Shown piece after piece: positions 54,601-64,000 of a DNA stretch of 64,000 bases. Source of the stretch: Podarcis raffonei (Eukaryota; Chordata; Lepidosauria; Squamata; Lacertidae); NCBI RefSeq assembly GCF_027172205.1, contig NC_070613.1, positions 26,252,001-26,316,000 of the forward strand, given 5' to 3'. A model generated the notes under the pieces. The model saw only the letters and a list, made by a program, of their open reading frames with translations. It had not been told where the DNA came from and made no database searches. Both the position numbers and the translations under genes were made by a program. The stretch's first letter is position 1. Each line of letters begins with the position of its first letter.

Positions 54601-57278
54601 ATTTCACCCATCAGCTTTTCTTGCTCCATTTAAATGGCAATTATAAATTTATAATGCATTGCAGGTGTTGCTCACTCTAGCCACAGTCCTTTGGGAGCAC
54701 TGGAAGCAATAGAGCTTTAATAAGTGGGACTACTCGGTTTGAGTAGTTTCTTTGTTACGTGATTTGCCACTTTTTTATAAGAAACCCTGGTATGAATACA
54801 GTTTGATTGCTTAAATTATAGGTTCATGGCTAAATGAGTTTGAGCAGCATTTAAATTATTTTTCACTGTGGTAACTTTCAAAGGAAATAGATGCAATTGT
54901 TGCATACATGCTACAATTCTGTTTGTTATGCAAGTAAAACATTACAACATTTTATGCTATGCCTTTGTTTAGATTCTGAATACACTTTCATATAGTAGGG
55001 GAATCAACAGAAGGTAGATCATGGTCCACTGGTTGACCAGTGGCCAGTTTCTGGTGGACTACCCGAGTATGTGTTTCTTTATCTGTCTATTGTGAAAACT
55101 GTTCATTTATTCCTACTCTGCTTTTTTGCTTTAGCCAGTTACTGATCTGTAAGAGGACCTGCTATAAATTTGCTCAAGCAGCTTGGCCAAAAGCTTTTTG
55201 AAGCCCACAAGCTTATTAATGTTTCAAAAAAAAAATCTAAAAGGTTACTGGCACAGGATTTACCTTTGCATAATCCATGTTGAGTCTTCTTAAGCATTCC
55301 TGGATTTGCAGTGTGTTTCTGACACCTTCTACTTCCCCACTCTGACTAGCCACATGCTTCTCAGTCATCTGCTGCTTAGCCATATTGCCAAGGACCCAAG
55401 AAGTTCCCAAACTACATGTAGTCATGGTCAGAATGAGCCAATATAACTGGCTGGAAGTGAAACCATTTTACCAATTGTTGCTGGCTTAATGTCTGAAGGC
55501 AAAGAAAACTGAAGGAGGTCCTTTAGATACTTAGCTTCGGGCCATATTGATCTGTAGATTAGGGATGGGGAACTTATGGCCCTCCAGGTATTGTTGAACC
55601 CTAACTGCCATCTGCCCTATCCAGCATGTACAGTTGTCAGGGAATTAATTCCTTTTTCCCTGTTAGTGGATATAGTCTCAAACAATAACTACTTTCCAGT
55701 AGGTGAAGACCTTTCCTGACTCTCTGGAATAATTTAAGGGCAGAGTCACCTTCATACATGCTACCTTCCCTTTAGATCTGCTGTAGTTCACAACCATTAT
55801 TAAAAGAGAGAACCTGCCACATCAGGTGGGGCTAACCTGCGACTGGTGGGAGTTGTAGTGCTGAAGTTCTGCAGAATGCAGCCAAGACCAATTTTAAGGA
55901 TTATATGATCTCCATTTATAATAGCGCTACTGGAAAAATATGATGAGCAGCACCTAGAAAAAGTAGACAACACTCCAACACCTGATGAAAAGCAGCTCAA
56001 CGCACAGACTAAGAAACCAGAAACACTTGCTACTGAGCTAAAAGAAAAAGTGAAGGCAAATTCTAAATAGATAATTAAAACTTGGAAGGCTTCAAATCAC
56101 ACTTCACCATCCATCAAGAACTTTAATCAAGGCTTAGTTCCCACAGACACAAAGGACACAAAGGAGTTTCATCATGTCTAGTCTAACCTGATTACTCACC
56201 AATTAAGGAAGCAATTAAAACTGGCATGTAGTGTCCACACACAATGACATTATCTATTTTAAGAGTACACTGATATATATAAACAAAAGACACTCATAGC
56301 ACAAGCACAGCACAGGAAGTGTCATTATGAGAGTACTTAACACTGGAGTTATGAAGTATGACATTCTGGTACAAAGACAAGTAACAGAATCTAAAATTAG
56401 GGGTGGGGAGGCAAGAATGTTACTTGCTCAAAAATGGAAAGAAGTCCCAGCAAAAGAAGAATGGATACAAAAACTTATGGAATAAGCAGAAATGGCAAAA
56501 CTTACCAGAAAAGTAAGAAATCAAGATAACAAACTTTTTTATAAAATAATAGAAATGATATATTGAGTATTTACAAATTGTAAACAGATAAGAACAATGG
56601 CAGAATTATTGTAATAACCTGCAGTTTCATAATAGTATATATTTTAAGTAGATGAATAAATAAATAAATCAAGTTAATATGCAGAAAATATTATTCTATT
56701 TGCAATTTGGAAGCAGAGTTCACTTCATCAGCTCTGCTGTGAGAGGCCATCTCCATCAGGCCTTCTCTCCCCTCAGCTGCCATCTGCAGGCAGGCATTTG
56801 ATCAGGCTGCCTCAATGGGAGGAATAAGAAGCAGGGCTCATTTCATCAGCTTTGCTGGAAGCGCAGCTTCATCAGCCACCTCCTGCCTCTGAATTATGCC
56901 AGCTGGTCACTATAGGAGCAACTGTTTAGAAATTGGTGTCTTTGAGTTTTGATTTTCCTCTTCCATCTCTGTCCCTTTCCCCTTGTGGTTTGTGGGTAGG
57001 CTTGTTTTGCTTGTATGTAAGTGACTCTGGGATCCTTTTTGGCTGAAAAGCTGGGTACAGGTGCTCTAAATAAATAAATTTTGACATGGCAGAACAGGTT
57101 CAATGTACTGGTGCAGTATATTGGGCTGTACCATCCTTGGCAACATAGCTGGTTTGCTATGTTTTAGCTACATGGTTGAAAAATATTTTCTTAAATATGT
57201 TATTTTAATTGTCCTGCTTTTTCCCCAGGTCTCCTTCAGGATTCTGACCATCCATATAGCAGATATGAGAATGAATGA
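42653..57278 (+). CDS. PTTG1IP2: PTTG1IP2, PTTG1IP-family membrane protein
   Basis: Single-pass type I membrane protein of the PTTG1-interacting (PBF) family. PTTG1IP itself moves between membranes and nucleus and binds securin; the role of PTTG1IP2 is poorly known. Coding exons: 42653-42800, 44304-44356, 47660-47768, 49556-49661, 50548-50616, 52749-52795 and 57229-57278 (TGA), all AG/GT with consistent phases, 193 residues. The start is ATG 42653 (an adjacent ATG at 42656 is possible). Residues 1-36 form a signal peptide with a Cys/Leu-rich core. A PSI-like cysteine domain spans 51-103 (CEEC, CLWC, Cys77, Cys92, Cys102), with NST at 74-76 for glycosylation. The membrane span is 108-128, followed by a CCCCYCCRRRR palmitoylation-like junction. 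A charged coiled coil covers 137-175 (HDEIRKKYG conserved with PTTG1IP). YSRY (187-190) is a Tyr-based sorting motif at the place of YARF in human PTTG1IP. The choice of PTTG1IP2 over PTTG1IP rests on the CLDN12 neighbourhood. Confidence 0.85.
43178..43430 (+). repeat. Intron 1 direct duplication, copy 1
   Basis: 253 bp from TAGGGTGAAGCG to GCAAACTTTATT. It matches 44073-44294 closely except for 31 extra bases after CAAATTTCATA (TGATCAAAGAGATCATATG and following). Confidence 0.9.
43817..43961. mobile_element. Short hAT-type element with perfect 8 bp target-site duplication
   Basis: 145 bp, CAGTGCTTTTTTTCTTA to CAGAAAAAAGACACTG, flanked by GTACCATC at 43809-43816 and 43962-43969. Same family as 16060-16239 (shared GGGTACTCTCATTTT and AGATTCACAAAATGTTTT). 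It lies between the two copies of the intron duplication. Confidence 0.9.
44073..44294 (+). repeat. Intron 1 direct duplication, copy 2
   Basis: 222 bp partner of 43178-43430. Its right edge is 9 bp before PTTG1IP2 exon 2, so the probable branch-point region of that exon is part of the duplicated segment. Confidence 0.9.
45290..46120 (+). mobile_element. Degraded LINE fragment, endonuclease region
   Basis: Conceptual translation contains LVLGDLNMHAE-like sequence (TTCTGGGGGATTTAAACATG at 45396), the G-D-F-N motif of apurinic-type LINE endonucleases, and later HTCNLVLTNGRL, the region before the catalytic S-D-H. Many stops and frameshifts. Probably CR1/L2-like; inserted in PTTG1IP2 intron 2. 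Confidence 0.55.
48290..48560. mobile_element. hAT-type element (CAGGGTGGATAAAAATC family)
   Basis: 271 bp, CAGGGTGGATAAAAATCAAT to GATTTAAATCAAATCTGCCCTG-type end, flanked by TTTTAGAC and TTTTAGAT (7/8). The interior is extremely AT-rich with AAATTTAAAT repeats. No coding capacity. PTTG1IP2 intron 3. Confidence 0.82.
51332..51503. mobile_element. TA-flanked DNA transposon (TATAAGATGCC family), short copy
   Basis: 172 bp from CCTTATTTTTCTTTGTATAA to CTTATACATGGAAAATACAG. Left flank TA, right flank CA. Contains GTATAAGATGCCCCCTATTT, matching the left arm of the 1193 element. Confidence 0.65.
51540..51965 (-). repeat. Probable LINE-derived block
   Basis: GCAACCACCGAGAAGGCCCT, GCAGGAATAAAACCGTCTTC and CACTCAGGGCAGCTTTCAAC are typical of a widespread CR1/L2-like segment, reversed here. 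Diverged, PTTG1IP2 intron 5. Confidence 0.5.
53300..53560 (-). repeat. Probable LINE 3' end, reversed
   Basis: TTAACCCTGCCTCCTGTAGA followed by A-rich ATTAAAAACACTCCATTCAA. Same general layout as 28864-29180; low identity. Confidence 0.35.
55560..55640 (+). repeat. Dispersed repeat (GGCCCTCCAGGTATTGTTG)
   Basis: GGGATGGGGAACTTATGGCC, CTCCAGGTATTGTTGAACCC, TATCCAGCATG; relatives at 16980, 20755 and 61000. PTTG1IP2 intron 6. Confidence 0.55.
55925..56070 (+). CDS. PTTG1IP2: Candidate alternative last coding exon of PTTG1IP2
   Basis: After an AG at 55923-55924 (CCATTTATAATAG) the sequence is open for 48 codons to TAG at 56068-56070, starting in the phase that exon 6 (ends 52795, one base left over) requires. 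The product would replace the YSRY tail by ALLEKYDEQHLEKVDNTP and a Lys/Glu/Thr-rich end (ELKEKVKANSK). The charged, helical character continues the coiled coil of exon 6. An in-frame stop lies just upstream, so this is no part of a longer frame. The polypyrimidine tract is weak, and the nearest ATTAAA (56074) is too close to serve, so terminal-exon status is inferred. Confidence 0.45.
56412..56690 (+). mobile_element. L1-type LINE 3' end, second copy
   Basis: GCAAGAATGTTACTTGCTCA, GAAGAATGGATACAAAAACT and GTAATAACCTGCAGTTT match 10028-10310. It contains the end of ORF2 and the 3' UTR with an AATAAATAAATAAAT tail. Confidence 0.8.
56700..57083 (+). repeat. Probable retroposon 3' end
   Basis: Ends with GGGATCCTTTTTGGCTGAAA, AGCTGGGTACAGGTGCTC and TAAATAAATAAATT, the layout of a CR1-like or SINE 3' end. 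Two internal TCATTTCATCAGCT / TTCACTTCATCAGCT repeats suggest a small duplicated unit. Confidence 0.4.
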
Positions 57279-57608
57279 AAATGAATGCTACTGTGACTTC
57301 TTAAAGATGGCAAAAATGTGAAGTTAATTTTCTGGTTCCAGTTTAAATCACCAAATATGTGCATAAATGCTTAATAGAAAATGGTCTTTCCCCCCTTTGT
57401 AAGCAGCATTCTGTTTGTGTATGTAATTTTTTTCTAATATAGAACACATCAGTGGTTCCTTTTCTCTCTTCCCCCATCCCCTGTTCCTTTTCTAGACCTC
57501 TTATTTAATGGAATGTGAGTTGAGTACAGAAATAACGATCATGTCATTTCCCCTAACACTCTAACCTTTATAAAACAAAGATATCATCGTCTTTTCCACA
57601 TAATGCTA

Positions 57609-57614
57609 AATAAA
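57609..57614 (+). promoter_or_regulatory. PTTG1IP2 polyadenylation signal
   Basis: AATAAA 331 bp after the TGA, the first canonical signal downstream of the last exon. Confidence 0.65.
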
Positions 57615-57765
57615 GACCTCCTTTAAATCTGTGTCAAGTAAGTGTTGGCAAGTATTTGACACTACAGACATGTGTGGTATCAAGTGATGACAAATAATTA
57701 CAGCCTATGCCGCTTCCAAGACTGTTAATAGAATATGAGGGGTGTATGTGAGAGTATGCTGGTGT

Positions 57766-57872
57766 GAAATGGCCACCTTGGGCACAGCAACCAGACCTGG
57801 ATAGCTCTTGGTGTTTCTAAGTCAATCAGTACTTTCTTGCTCTGCCCCAGCTCCTTGAATGTGGGTACCTAA
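57766..57872 (+). repeat. Local direct duplication, copy 1
   Basis: 107 bp from GAAATGGCCACCTTGGGCAC to GAATGTGGGTACCTA; nearly identical to 58574-58678. Confidence 0.92.
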
Positions 57873-57904
57873 TGGATGCAAACATATCCTTGCCTCTAGC
57901 TTTT

Positions 57905-57908
<4 letters not shown>

Positions 57909-57989
<81 letters not shown>
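57909..57989. repeat. Compound (CT)n(CA)n microsatellite
   Basis: About 21 CT units followed directly by about 19 CA units. Confidence 0.97.
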
Positions 57990-58573
57990 AGTTGGACTTG
58001 CAGTGGCACATATCCTCTCCCAATATCTTGCTCCATTTGGGCCTTCACTGCAGTTTGAGCAGACAACTCCATTGCCACTTAGGGAGATAAGTGCCCTGCT
58101 TAGGTGTTGGGAGAGGGTTCTGATTTGTGATCATTATAGACCAACATTTGAATGACAATGGATATTCAACAATACCTGATAGCCTTGTTCCATTTTTCTA
58201 CAACATGTAGAAAGCAAATAAATTTTTCTAATGTATAAAGAACATCTGTATGTAGTGCTTTTTTCTATATATCTTCACTTCTAATAATGAACTCAAGTGG
58301 TGAATTCTGACAGGTTTGTGGCCACTGAAAACAACAGGGGAGGTATTAACATGCTTGGGAGAACCAAAGTAATTGCAGAAGTAGAACACATTGCCAAAAG
58401 GTGGCATCTACCACAAAGCAGCCCAACGAGACCTGTGCATTCTCAGTAGCCAAAGAATATTGGGCACATTTGCAAACCAGAAAAACTACCACGAGCATCA
58501 CACATACAAGTATGCATTGTGACCTCTTCTATTGGCTACAATAGAATATTATTTTCAAGCATAGATTCATTGG

Positions 58574-58678
58574 GAAATGGCCACCTTGGGCACAGCAACC
58601 AGACCTGGATAGCTCTTGGTGTTTCTAAGCCAGCAGTACTTTCTTGCTCTGCCCCAGCTCCTTGAATGTGGGTACCTA
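58574..58678 (+). repeat. Local direct duplication, copy 2
   Basis: 105 bp partner of 57766-57872; the only clear difference is AAGTCAATCAGTAC versus AAGCCAGCAGTAC. Confidence 0.92.
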
Positions 58679-58679
58679 C

Positions 58680-61000
58680 ATTTCCTGAGGGTGCATGGGA
58701 AGACCTCTAGATGCATGTGCATTCACAGGAGCCACACTGGCAGCCCCTGGGATAGGTTGTAGATCAAATATAGAAACAGAAACTAGGAAAGTGAGGAGGT
58801 GAAGAGTCAAATCCTCTGCTTGGAGAGCACAGTTATCTGGAACTCTGAATAGGCACTATCCTTGGAGTGATTATATATTGCTCATTTTGTTGTAGATCCC
58901 ACAAACTTTGTGTTGTCCTGCTATTACACAATTAAAAATGTCTGTTGAAAGTCACATAGGTGAACTTTAGTGAAAATCAGGTGCCATTTTCTGAATCCTT
59001 GATACCCGTCCTGCATTCAGTTAGAATTATATACAAAGTGATTTGTTTTCTGTTTCCTTTTAAGCAGCTACTCTCTCTAGGACTATCAAATTGTGCATGG
59101 ATACTGTGGGATTTTTTTGTTCAAAATTTACTTTTGTAGATATCTGAAGCTAGATTTTTATGATTTCCCAGGGTGTTTGTTGCAGCAAAAATAATGAGTC
59201 TTCAGAATCTTAAAAACCTGCTATGGTCCATGAAAGCTTATACCATAATAAATTCATTTTTAAGGTGCCACAAGAGTTTGCTGTAGATTTGAACACTACT
59301 TGGAGCAATTTATTAGATTGTGACATGCAAATAATTTTGATATAATAAACTATATAGCATATACATTAATAATATACTTCCATGTCACTGTGCAGCAGCC
59401 TGTTTAAGCAAAGCAAGACCTCATTGCTCTGGTTTGTCAATGGCTTTTGAATTCAGATATGCTTGACAACCCACAACATAGGCTGGTTTGCAAACCAGCC
59501 TCGAACCATTGATTTGGGCCCTTGTGACTCATGCTATGTGAGATCACATAGGTTTGGAATTGAAAACAAATGGATTTGGCTTGTCATCTGAATGCAGACA
59601 TAAAGGCTGAGTAATGAGTTCTCATTGGAAATCCCTTGTGAAAGTAGGTTGAATGCAATGGAAAGTTTTCTTGCCCTTTTCCAATGGTGTCTGACATGAC
59701 GGCTGATCCTCTTAACCATCACAACCATCCTGCAAGGTAAGAGGTTACAAGAGTGCCATGATCCAGGGACCGAGCAGGGACTTCAGATTAGGTCTCCCTA
59801 CTTAAAGCTGATGTCCATTATCTCACACTTACTCTATTTTCCCTTGAGACATTCTCTTTCATAAGAGAGTGTCTTTTATATTTGCTCCTTTGTAGTTCAC
59901 ACATTTTCCAATTCAGTGTTTATGAAATACGAAGGCTGCAATCCTCAGTATACTTACCTGAAAACAGTGTGAGTGGCTTCTTGGTAAACCAAATTGGGAC
60001 ACTGCACTGAAAGTACTACTGTGATGATTCTCCCTTCCCCCTTTCATCTCGTAGCACATAGAAATACAAAATCATGTTGCTCATCCTTCCAACTCGGCAT
60101 TGTAAAAATATTTACTTTTAGGAAAGATCTTCATGTGAGCAATAAATTTTGTTTTTCCAACAGTAACTTCAGAAAAGCCAGCATAGAAGCGTTTCAAGTC
60201 CTGCTATTAATATTCTGAAACAGTTAATATGGTAGAACAAGGGCGTAAGACAATTTTGAATCAGTGTTAATAGTGCCTGCAAGTAGATTGTCCATGAATG
60301 GTTCTCTCTGAAAAATAAGCCATATAATGAGGAGCTCATGTGTGTAAGCTATGGTTGCATAAGCTGTTGTTGCCTGGGGAAAGAGGGGGACTTGGAAAAC
60401 CCAAAGTCAGACAAAAATAGCATGTGTAATTTTGGATATAGACACAGATTTGCCTCTTAATTTTGTCATCTACTGAGTTCTAGCAGCTAGATTTATTCTA
60501 CATAGATGAATGAAGTGGGAAATATCAAAACATTGGTCATTTTTAAAAATGTTCCAAAAAAACCCTGTCAAATTTGTAAGTAACTCATTGAACATTAACC
60601 ATGTAGGGCAGTTTTACAGCCCAGTCATGATCCTAGAGAGATGTCTGCTGCTTGCATTAATGCAAACTGGGCTAAGATCTGATTCTTGCTCAGCATCAAC
60701 TTTGCATCATGCCTAACAGCTTAAAGAGACAGGTAGAGAGGATACCAACCACTTTAATAGATACCACTGTATCAGTTAAGTTGCCCACTAATCAATTCTA
60801 GCTCTCCTAGCAATTGCACAAAGAAAGCAATCTAGAGTTGCCTTTACTGCAGACTAACACAAGCAAATCCAATTCCCTTCTGTTGATGCATGCCAGACTG
60901 TAGGAGGAATTGCAAGCTAAGAGTTTAATGAGGCTCATGGTTTTGGTGGAGGTAGTAAGCCCAACCAGTCACTGCACAATACTGTTCTATCCCTTAGCCC
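58680..61000. other. Intergenic sequence downstream of PTTG1IP2
   Basis: No gene recognised. A retroposon-like 3' end at about 59215-59285 (AAGCTTATACCATAATAAA, TTAAGGTGCCACAAGAG) mirrors 8225-8345. The rest is unique AT-rich sequence. Confidence 0.45.
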
Positions 61001-61140
61001 AGAAGTGGAAAACCTGTGGCCTTCCAGATACTGGATTCCAACTCCCATCAATCCCAGCCACCATAACAAATGGTCAAGGATAATTAAAGTTATAATCCAG
61101 TAATATCTGGAGGGCTGAAGGTTTCCAGGGGGGCAAATAC
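61000..61140. repeat. Dispersed inverted-repeat-like element
   Basis: AGAAGTGGAAAACCTGTGGC, CTTCCAGATACTGGATTCCA on the left; AATATCTGGAGGGCTGAAGG and TTTCCAGG on the right, so CTCCAGAT-type ends face each other. Likely an old DNA transposon of the 20755/55560 family. Confidence 0.5.
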
Positions 61141-61818
61141 CAATATTTACACTGAACGACTAAACTTATCAGAAACTTACAGTATATTTGTGTTTTTGTT
61201 GTTGTTAGGTAGCAGTTGAAGTCACCAAGTTGGAACGTATTAAAAGGTCTACCTACCATCTACTGCTTGCTGTGACTGCAGACTATCCAGTGGCCTGCAG
61301 GCCTGCATACCCTTAACTGCAGAGCACAGATCACTCCATATATATTAAGTGAAGCTTCATGTTGCAAGGCAAAGGTTGCTTGCTAGCCTTACTTTCTAAC
61401 TTGGAGGAAATAACACTGCTACCCCGAATAATGTACTAAAGTGCTGGAGTGGAAAGAGGCACAATTCTTGACATTTGATAACATCTATTTGTAGCAATCT
61501 CAGCAGCTCAAAGGAAGGGGAGAAACATTTTCAAGCTCCTACCAGAGTTTGGGTGGGGGAATACTATGTCCTCCTTGGTCCAGCGATCCCCAGCTGTGGG
61601 GCTAGAACAGAAACTACAATATGTTGTTGAGGAGAAGCCCTTGTGGAGTTTGCCCCCCATCACTGTGGGGGTGGCAGCAGGATGTTTTGTCTCAAGTGCT
61701 GAAACATCTTGGACAGCCCCTGATTTCAAGTTCCTCATTAAAGCTATTCTAATTTTTCTAGACTTCTTGTTTGGAGCTTGTTGTCTGTCACATTTAGGTC
61801 CGAACAAATTTATTTGAA
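61141..61818. other. Intergenic sequence with unassigned frames
   Basis: Overlapping open frames on both strands at 61508-61817, about 83 and 99 codons, lack any recognisable domain. Nothing supports a gene. Confidence 0.4.
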
Positions 61819-62044
61819 CAGTGATACCTCGGGTTAAGAACTTAATTCGTTCTGGAGGTCTGTTCTTAGCCTGAAACTGTTCTTAACCTGAGGTACCACT
61901 TTAGCTAATGGGGCCTCTCACTGCCACCGCGCCACTGGCACACGATTTCTTTTCTCATCCTGGGGTAAATTTCTTAACCTGAGGTACTATTTCTGGGTTA
62001 GTGGAGTCTGTAACCAGAAGCGTCTGTAACCTGAGGTATCACTG
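61819..62044 (-). mobile_element. Tigger/pogo-like MITE, copy 4 (reversed)
   Basis: 226 bp, CAGTGATACCTCGGGTTAAG to GAGGTATCACTG. The right flank is TA, the left AA, so one side of the target site has changed. The AATTCGTTCTGGAGGTCTGT block shows it is in the opposite orientation to the other three copies. Confidence 0.83.
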
Positions 62045-62243
62045 TATGCCTTTTGTAGAATAAATCCTTTTTAAAATCCCCATGTTTTGCCTGCCCAGAA
62101 ATGGAGTTATCAGTCTTTATTACTTTTTCATTCTCAACTTGACTGTGGGGGGATGCCTATAAATAGACAAGCAACTGGTCTTCCACGATCACTGCTTACA
62201 ACCGTGATCACAGTGACTGACAGTGCCTCATCTCCATCTGTTG

Positions 62244-62624
62244 CAGGGCAGGCCCAAGACATTTTGGCACCCGAGGCAAACCAAAAAATGATGCCCCCAC
62301 CACCAGGGAAGAAAGGGTGAAGATCTCCATCAGAAATAAGGGGGGGGGATAAAGATCTGCATAAGGCTCTCTAGAGGGTCAGTAAAGCTCTCCATCAGGA
62401 ACAAGTGGGGGAATCAAATCAGCCTCACCCAATGGTTGAAATGGGAATCAAAGGTAATCATGGAGGGGAAAGGGACCCACTCTGAATCATGTTGGCAGGT
62501 GCAGAGCCCAAGAAACCCTAAAGGGCAGCTTCTGTTGTTTCCTCCCTCGGGTGTGGGAAGAGACAAGCAGCACCTATTTACAGAGAGGTGGTTGCCTTAC
62601 CTTGCCTCGTGTGGGTGAACCGTG
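62244..62624. mobile_element. hAT-type element with perfect 8 bp target-site duplication (CAGGGCAGGCCC family)
   Basis: 381 bp beginning CAGGGCAGGCCCAAGACA and ending GGGTGAACCGTG, flanked by ATCTGTTG at 62236-62243 and 62625-62632. TIRs are imperfect. No transposase. Confidence 0.75.
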
Positions 62625-63032
62625 ATCTGTTGTATACACCTGATGCCTTTTTGTCCCATTTTTAGAACAGATCTAGACATCAGACACGCTTATGGGCATG
62701 AAAGTGCAAGTGAGTTCCACTTTCTTCCTCCACACTTGGTTTAAAATATCTGGAGCTAGGCCAAGTCATCTCTCTTTGTAGGGAGATGGGCTTGCACTCC
62801 ACTGTGGAGTTATCAAACCAATATTCCCACAAAGGAAGGGGTGTTGCCTCAATGCTGGACATTCAAAACAAAGGTAGGAATTGCAGTTTCCTCCTACCCC
62901 TTGTTTCATACACTTTTGCCCTACATGGAACATTAATTTTCTAAGCATTGAGTAACCAACAGATTGGTGTTGTATTCATCATATGAGTTGTTTTTTGTTT
63001 GTTTGTTTAAAATGATAATCTTCCCCTAAGAT

Positions 63033-63303
63033 CAGGGCCGGCCCAATATATTATGTTCAGGATGCTGATACCCCTGCTCAGTTCTACATAACAAGCTGAT
63101 TAGACTGCCAGTTGAACTTTGCTTCAGTGCTAGGGATGCAATTACATCCTCCGTGAACACCTGGGAGAGCATACCTGATTAAAGGCCCAGGAGGGGCCAT
63201 ATGGCGACAGTGAAGCCTGGCTGGGGGCTCAGGAGGAACAGCCAGGAGTTGCTACAGCTGCCCAAGGTGGTTGCTGCACTGTCTAATGGTAGGGCTGGCC
63301 TAG
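63033..63303. mobile_element. hAT-type element (CAGGGCCGGCCC family)
   Basis: 271 bp, CAGGGCCGGCCCAATATA to AGGGCTGGCCTAG, flanked by CCTAAGAT (63025-63032) and CCTAAGAA (63304-63311), a 7/8 duplication. Left end related to the 62244 element. Confidence 0.7.
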
Positions 63304-63639
63304 CCTAAGAACAATAACAGTGAACCTCATTGAAAAACGTACCCAAGCGCTCTCGCTCTTTTCCTAGAACAAATCAAACTCTCTGCCGGTGACACAGATG
63401 GTCTGTGAGTTGTTGGGGAGGCAAACGTTGGCAGGCTGATAAGCTCAGAAAAATGTGCTGCAATCTGGAACAAATTGTCAATTAAAAAAACATCTAAGTT
63501 AAGGTCAGAGAAACTGCTTTTAAAAATGTTGTGATGGCAGCGTCTTACACCTATCACAATCCACCATATATTTTATCAATGAACTGCGAAAGGTGTTGTA
63601 ACAATATATCTCACATTATGCAGTTGCTTCTGTGGTCTC

Positions 63640-63860
63640 CTAGGAGGATCCAAAGCTCAATGAGGAGCCAGAGCTCAGACCACATGTTTGGTATGCAGAA
63701 GGTCTCAGGTTCAATTTCCAGCATCCTCCAGGTAGGGCTTGAAAGAGGCCTGTCTGAAACCCTGAAGAGCCACTTTCAGCCATTGGTAATGCTGAGCAAG
63801 ATAGATTTGAGTTGGTATCAGGCATCTTCCGGTATGGTTCCAAGTCTTCTATGAAATTAA
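63640..63860 (+). repeat. tRNA-headed SINE (CAGAAGGTCTCAGGTTCAA family)
   Basis: TATGCAGAAGGTCTCAGGTT and CAATTTCCAGCATCCTCCAG form a T-arm/B-box-like head; the body GCCTGTCTGAAACCCTGAAG and CAGGCATCTTCCGGTATG follows. A squamate-type SINE, moderately diverged. Confidence 0.65.
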
Positions 63861-64000
63861 GTACCATTAGCAATAATTCCTGATGTGGTACTTCTGGGTA
63901 ACATTCTTGATGAGCTCCAGCCAAGCAGCATATTTTGCATAAATATTTAGCTATGTGAGGTCAGTGCAGCTTGTTCAGGACTTGTGCAGCCCTGAAAAAT

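Noticed and set aside
60000-64000. First exon of CDK14, expected after CLDN12 and PTTG1IP2
   Set aside because: I found no kinase-coding exon or CpG-rich promoter in this stretch; it probably lies beyond the window.

Overview
This is a typical piece of a vertebrate nuclear genome: split genes with GT-AG introns, CpG-rich promoters and dense interspersed repeats. The repeats (BovB/RTE, L1 and CR1/L2-like LINEs, tRNA-headed SINEs, many short hAT-like and TA-flanked DNA transposons) point to a squamate reptile. A lizard, possibly a lacertid, is my best guess, but only the squamate assignment is well supported. Gene order matches the human 7q21.13 block CFAP69 - FAM237B - GTPBP10 - CLDN12 - PTTG1IP2.

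Layout. (1) 1-6400: the last six coding exons and 3' end of CFAP69 (+), with an LTR nested in a DNA transposon upstream and a duplicated segment plus a second LTR-like fossil in the last intron. (2) 7536-8781: FAM237B (-), a two-exon neuropeptide precursor whose predicted peptide ends in Gly-Met before an amidation/cleavage site, as expected of neurosecretory protein GM. It converges on CFAP69. (3) 8.9-19.3 kb: repeat-rich intergenic DNA with L1 and CR1/L2-like fragments, each split by a younger DNA transposon. (4) 19787-31172: the complete ten-exon GTPBP10 gene (+), a mitochondrial Obg-type GTPase with all five G motifs. (5) 31.2-36.7 kb: spacer with two possible untranslated CLDN12 exons and repeats. 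(6) 36777-37514: CLDN12 (+) in one coding exon, followed by repeat-poor AT-rich DNA that looks like a long 3' UTR. (7) 42653-57278: PTTG1IP2 (+), seven coding exons, plus a phase-compatible alternative last exon at 55925-56070. (8) 57.6-64 kb: gene-free flank with hAT-type elements, microsatellites, a local duplication and a SINE.

The genes have unrelated jobs (cilium/flagellum, neuropeptide, mitochondrial ribosome, cell junction, membrane trafficking). They are neighbours by conserved synteny and show no sign of forming one system. I found no undescribed multi-gene system. The most worthwhile points are the Gly-Met-amide precursor, the extra PTTG1IP2 exon, a duplication ending 9 bp before a PTTG1IP2 exon, and DNA-transposon families with intact target-site duplications.
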